Source of the DNA: Myxococcales bacterium
Lineage (GTDB): Bacteria; Myxococcota_A; UBA796; GCA-2862545
Assembly (NCBI GenBank): GCA_019634415.1
Contig: JAHQVJ010000046.1
Span: forward strand, 1 to 36,642
Direction of reading: 5' to 3'
DNA: 36,642 nucleotides
How positions within the stretch are numbered: the first letter of the stretch is position 1; each line of letters starts with the position of its first letter. Made by a program: the position numbers and the translations under genes. The notes under the pieces are model-generated. The model was not told the origin of the DNA and did no database searches. It was given only the letters and a program-made list of their open reading frames with translations. Shown here in pieces: positions 33,846 through 36,642 of the stretch.

Positions 33846-34163
33846 TCAACCTGGGTCACCGTTCCGAGCCTCGCTGAATTCAGAGCATCGTTTGGAGAAC
33901 TCTGGCCAGCGCTCGGCAATAGACTGAAGAACGTCGACCATCTCGGCTCGAGTCTGGAACGGAAAGGTCTCGTCCATCGCCAAGGCTATCGCCACTCGCT
34001 CCCGGTCTTGCCCCCGGAGCCACCGCTCTCGGGTCTTCAGTATTGCTGATCCGTTGTCTGCGGTGCACCAGATCAGACGGTCAGCCAAGTCCGCGATTAC
34101 CTTGGGCGGCGCGCTCGGAGCGCGAATGGCGAACAGATGCTCGAGAGTGTCTGTAATACTCAC
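33846..34163 (-). CDS. Putative cytoplasmic immunity protein for the methyltransferase-like toxin
   Basis: 105 residues from a GTG at 34163 overlapping the toxin gene's TGA (GTGA), so it is translationally coupled to it. The sequence is mixed helical and acidic to neutral (MSITDTLEHLFAIRAP, IADLADRLIWCTADNG, TRAEMVDVLQSIAERWPEFS), like many small immunity proteins; no signal peptide or membrane helix is present, so it acts in the cytoplasm. I do not recognise a named immunity family. The assignment rests on position: a small gene directly following a toxin-module gene in an Rhs locus. An antisense frame of 93 residues over the same bases was rejected. Confidence 0.65.
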   Translation of the reverse strand: MSITDTLEHLFAIRAPSAPPKVIADLADRLIWCTADNGSAILKTRERWLRGQDRERVAIALAMDETFPFQTRAEMVDVLQSIAERWPEFSKRCSEFSEARNGDPG

Positions 34164-35362
34164 GGGTCCTTCATGTACGTCGTAGTCGTAGACGACCCAG
34201 TTCTTAACACGCCCCCAGATGTAGTTTTCTGGACCCCGAAGGCATGATCCGGGTCCATCGGGCCAGAGCCTACCTTCCGAAGACCAGCTGCCGCGGCAGC
34301 TTCATCTGTCGCCTGCGCAAACCTGTTCCTCGCAGTTCCCGTCACCTTTAGTGTTCCACCAGGTTCGAGGACGCGTGCGGTCTCGGCAGAGACAGGATTG
34401 AATCCGAAGGGATTTACAGCATGGACCTCGCTGAAAGTTTGGTTCCCAAAGGGCATGGCGTTGACGTCCCCAACTACGTCGACTCCTGGACCAGGCCGAA
34501 CGTCCATGTTGATGGCTCCTGGCATGGCATTGTCACCTGACCCAACGTTGAGTTTCGGTCCACACCCATTGTGGACCAGGACACCGTCACCACTGCCACC
34601 AGGCGCACGAACGTAGTAGTTGTGTGCGTCCTCGACCTCGAAGTTGAAGACCTCGAAGTCGCCCTCACGCCAGTCCATGGAAACGACGCGGGCCTCACCA
34701 CTACCGACCGTCCGAAGGACGATGCCGACTTCGAGGTCGCCCATGGCAACATAGCCACCGACCTCGGGCACCCAGAACGGGTGCTCGGGCGTGCCAGTGA
34801 GGGTCTCGGAGCCGTCAGGTCCGGTGACGACGAGGTTGATGACCACATCCGACCGCCGCACGTGGGTCTGGCAGACGCGGCCGAGGACGTCGCCCGTGGG
34901 CTGAATCTCGATGAGTCCGTCGTCATCGGTGTCGGCGGTTTCGAACACCCAGCCCTGGAACGCGAGCCGCTCCCCGGCCTCCACCGCTCCAAGCCTCCAG
35001 TGCCCTGCCTCGTCGGCCTCGCCGAGCACCAGCACCCACTGCTCGGCACCGGAGACGCGGGCCGCCGCCGCCGCCCTCCGCGTCGCACCGGCTTCCGCGA
35101 GATCCGCGACCGTGGCCTCACCCCGGTCCGCGACCCCATCGTCGGTCCAACGATGGAGCCGTCCATCATCGAGCCAGGTGTGCCCGACCTCAAGCTCGGC
35201 AACGACCGCCTCGGACCCGCCGCCGGTTCGCGCGCCGCAGACCTGAACCACGTCGTCGGCCGCCCAGAGCTCCGTCTCGGTGACTATCCAGCCATTGTCG
35301 CTCTCGAAGGGCTCCCACCGCTGCACGGCGCGCCCGAACCCGTCGCCTCCAAAACGATGCAC
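34160..35362 (-). CDS. Orphan Rhs-type toxin cassette: HINT domain fused to a methyltransferase-like toxin domain
   Basis: 400 residues from GTG 35362, the first possible start in this frame (the frame is open to 35463 but has no start codon). Residues 150-267 match the C-terminal two-thirds of a HINT domain: VVINLVVTGPDGSETLTG, TPEHPFW (191-197), GYVAMGDLEVG, EVFNFEVEDAHNYYV and VLVHNGC, a combination typical of pretoxin-HINT modules. The N-terminal cleavage Cys of HINT is not identifiable. From 268 on there is a Rossmann methyltransferase-like domain: motif I LNVGSGDN, INMDVRPG, VDVVGDVNAMPF and RVLEPGGTLKVTG. In this setting it is best read as the toxin, possibly methylating nucleic acid, protein or a small molecule, or using SAM otherwise. 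There is no Rhs core, signal or secretion domain, so it is a displaced cassette that could recombine onto the upstream Rhs gene. Confidence 0.75.
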   Translation of the reverse strand: MHRFGGDGFGRAVQRWEPFESDNGWIVTETELWAADDVVQVCGARTGGGSEAVVAELEVGHTWLDDGRLHRWTDDGVADRGEATVADLAEAGATRRAAAAARVSGAEQWVLVLGEADEAGHWRLGAVEAGERLAFQGWVFETADTDDDGLIEIQPTGDVLGRVCQTHVRRSDVVINLVVTGPDGSETLTGTPEHPFWVPEVGGYVAMGDLEVGIVLRTVGSGEARVVSMDWREGDFEVFNFEVEDAHNYYVRAPGGSGDGVLVHNGCGPKLNVGSGDNAMPGAINMDVRPGPGVDVVGDVNAMPFGNQTFSEVHAVNPFGFNPVSAETARVLEPGGTLKVTGTARNRFAQATDEAAAAAGLRKVGSGPMDPDHAFGVQKTTSGGVLRTGSSTTTTYMKDP

Positions 35363-35496
35363 GGTGGCCAGGTGGGGAACCGAGTCGTCGCGGCCTCGAC
35401 GACCTGCTTGATCATCACCTGACGGTCGGGGTCCCGTGTAGCGAGTCCAACTCCGACATCACGATCCGGAAGCCCCGCTCCCCATTTGGAGCGCAC

Positions 35497-35868
35497 CTAC
35501 CACTGGCAGCCTCGACGCTCCCCCACCACACGGTAGCGCCACCCGATCCCATATCGGTTTGCACGAAACTCAGCCCGCCCCCCCGCTGGGGGCATTGACA
35601 ACGACGTGCCGTCATACAGGAAGGACCAGGTGTCCTCCCTCTCGCAGCAGCGCTTCAAGATTCGCTGCCACTCATGATCGGGGAGCTGACGACTCCCCTC
35701 CCACACCTCCACCTCCCGAAGATCCAGGCGGGTGTGGGTCGGCCCAGCGATGCCTCTTGAGTGCATCTTCTTGTCGGTGTGGTCGCGCATTTCGACGACC
35801 TCACCCTCCACGCGATACACTGTGCGATGGCTGTTTCCCGCGCACGCGAGCAGCACCAGACCGATCAC
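35497..35868 (-). CDS. Putative lipoprotein immunity protein for the Rhs papain-like toxin
   Basis: 123 residues from a GTG at 35868 that overlaps the TGA of the Rhs gene (GTGA). It begins MIGLVLLACAGN: a lipobox-like LLAC at Cys9 but with an unusually short signal; no earlier in-frame start exists. The mature part is beta-rich and charged (TVYRVEGEVVEMRDHTD, TRLDLREVEVWEG, GIGWRYRVVGERRG). I recognise no family. Because it directly follows the toxin-bearing end of the Rhs gene and appears to be exported, it is inferred to protect the periplasm from that toxin. Confidence 0.65.
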   Translation of the reverse strand: MIGLVLLACAGNSHRTVYRVEGEVVEMRDHTDKKMHSRGIAGPTHTRLDLREVEVWEGSRQLPDHEWQRILKRCCEREDTWSFLYDGTSLSMPPAGGRAEFRANRYGIGWRYRVVGERRGCQW

Positions 35869-36642
35869 GGCTGACTCTCCTTCGCCGAGAAGAACGGGGG
35901 CTTGATGTCACCAGGATCATCTGCTGCGTCCCGCTCCGCTGCATTCTCAATTCGGGAAATGAGATCAAAGGGAGCATCATAGGCACGAATGGCGTAGTCT
36001 GGCACGCCATACCCCGAGGACTCGAACATCCCTTGGGCAAAGTCCGCACAGTTGTATTGCAGAGCATCGTACCCCTCCTCCATCGACATCACATCGTCGA
36101 CGAATTGAGTCACCTTGTCGAACTGCCCTTGCGTCACGTCCACGCCGTACACTGCGCTCGCCCTGTATGCTTCTTGGTCTATGGCGTACGGGTCTGGGCT
36201 TTGAAGTTCGTCTGCACTAGCGGCGTAGCCGCCCTTGTACATACCCCACGACATCGATGACTCTCCGTTGGCTGGATGGTAGGAGACCCAGGCATGACCA
36301 ACTCTCCCTAGCAGGCTTCCGCTGACCCCATCGTACCAGCTACCATGCTGATACAAGGCGTGAATCTCAAGACGGCCCACCACCGGATCCGAAGAGGCGG
36401 GAGGTGGCGGCGGATCATACTGGCATGTCGTGCCACAACCCGCAAAGAGTAGATACACACTCGCACTGAAGGTGCCGGTCCGATCTTGAAGAGCATTCGT
36501 GTCTCCCGCCGCATACAGCGACGAGTACGCCACCGGCAGCGACAAGTCCCCCGCCATCGGGCCCAGGTGCAGCAGCGGCTCCGGCTGCATCCACATCCCG
36601 TCCCGAAGTGCCAGGTGCCGCGCTCCCAGGTGCATCACCTGA
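35865..36642 (-). CDS. C-terminal end of an Rhs-repeat protein carrying a permuted papain-like (NlpC/LRAT-type) toxin domain (partial)
   Basis: Open to the right edge; about 257 residues are visible. The first 55 (HLGARHLALRDGMWMQPEP, then AYSSLYAAGDTNALQDRTG) match the end of the Rhs core, whose usual form is 'hLGaR.yd...GrW.qpDPl....Y.Ya.n.P....D.tG'. The variable C-terminal domain follows. It contains VGHAWVSYH (His115 of the visible part), SWGMYKGG and later QYNCADFAQGMF (Cys197): His before Cys, as in circularly permuted papain-fold hydrolases (LRAT/YiiX/NlpC-like), which cleave amide or ester bonds. A short hydrophobic VYLLFAGC precedes the linker PPPPPASS. The gene overlaps the immunity lipoprotein gene. 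Delivery by T6SS or another Rhs route cannot be told since the N-terminus is outside the window. Confidence 0.78.
   Translation of the reverse strand, partial: QVMHLGARHLALRDGMWMQPEPLLHLGPMAGDLSLPVAYSSLYAAGDTNALQDRTGTFSASVYLLFAGCGTTCQYDPPPPPASSDPVVGRLEIHALYQHGSWYDGVSGSLLGRVGHAWVSYHPANGESSMSWGMYKGGYAASADELQSPDPYAIDQEAYRASAVYGVDVTQGQFDKVTQFVDDVMSMEEGYDALQYNCADFAQGMFESSGYGVPDYAIRAYDAPFDLISRIENAAERDAADDPGDIKPPFFSAKESQP

Noticed and set aside
33768..34049. Plus-strand frame of 93 residues antisense to the putative immunity gene
   Set aside because: The minus-strand frame has a GTGA overlap with the toxin gene and a more natural composition. The antisense frame has no such context, though its sequence is not obviously bad.
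35284..35496. Minus-strand frame of 70 residues between the lipoprotein gene and the HINT-toxin gene
   Set aside because: It overlaps the start of the HINT frame in another phase and shows no motif; it could be a relic of the sequence once joining the cassette to an Rhs core, but nothing supports expression.

Overview
The window looks like the chromosome of a GC-rich myxobacterium-like organism (Myxococcota or a close deltaproteobacterial relative). Signs are the very high GC with strong G/C third-position bias, many short-signal lipoproteins, a Hanks-type kinase, a modular polyketide synthase, a TIGR02996-like protein, VCBS/thrombospondin-3 surface proteins with Gly-Cys/TM/Arg tails resembling MYXO-CTERM, and an Rhs-type toxin locus. 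No rRNA, tRNA or CRISPR array was seen. All family names come from motifs read by eye, not from database searches.

Layout. 1-137: 3' end of a winged-helix gene. 277-2937 (minus): a tightly coupled operon of membrane protein, TPR/membrane protein and TPR-AAA+ ATPase. 3095-5615: a GT87-like glycosyltransferase whose tail is built from a heptanucleotide repeat, an amidase lipoprotein and a MAPEG protein. 5677-11592: a single-protein polyketide synthase (KS-ACP-KS-AT-KR-ACP) ending in a hydrophobic tail, then a small PilZ-like protein. 11644-17713: a sulfatase-fold lipoprotein, two tandem paralogous repeat-rich surface proteins and a lipoprotein. 17710-24248 (minus): a TIGR02996-like protein, a collagen-like lipoprotein, a DUF4079-like membrane protein, an azurin lipoprotein, and an ECF sigma factor translationally coupled to a membrane VWA protein. 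24342-28943: kinase, lipoprotein plus exported protein, DppA-type D-aminopeptidase and MFS transporter. 29093-33183: short-chain dehydrogenase (minus), TPR-sulfotransferase and a RelA/SpoT-domain protein.

33184-36642 is different: visibly more A/T-rich, gene-poor and hairpin-rich at its left side, with an apparent IS630-type transposase remnant. It then holds the tail of an Rhs polymorphic-toxin locus on the minus strand. The Rhs core C-terminus enters from beyond the right edge and ends in a permuted papain-like (His-then-Cys) toxin domain, coupled to a putative lipoprotein immunity gene. Next comes a second, core-less cassette: a HINT half-domain fused to a methyltransferase-like toxin domain, coupled to a putative cytoplasmic immunity gene. 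This is the best candidate for an undescribed system.

Repeats are a second theme. A roughly 70-bp two-hairpin element occurs three times (4505-4574, 19029-19098, 25466-25534), once in frame inside the amidase linker. A perfect 33-bp palindrome occurs twice (28921-28953, 29061-29093) between convergent genes and supplies one gene's stop codon.
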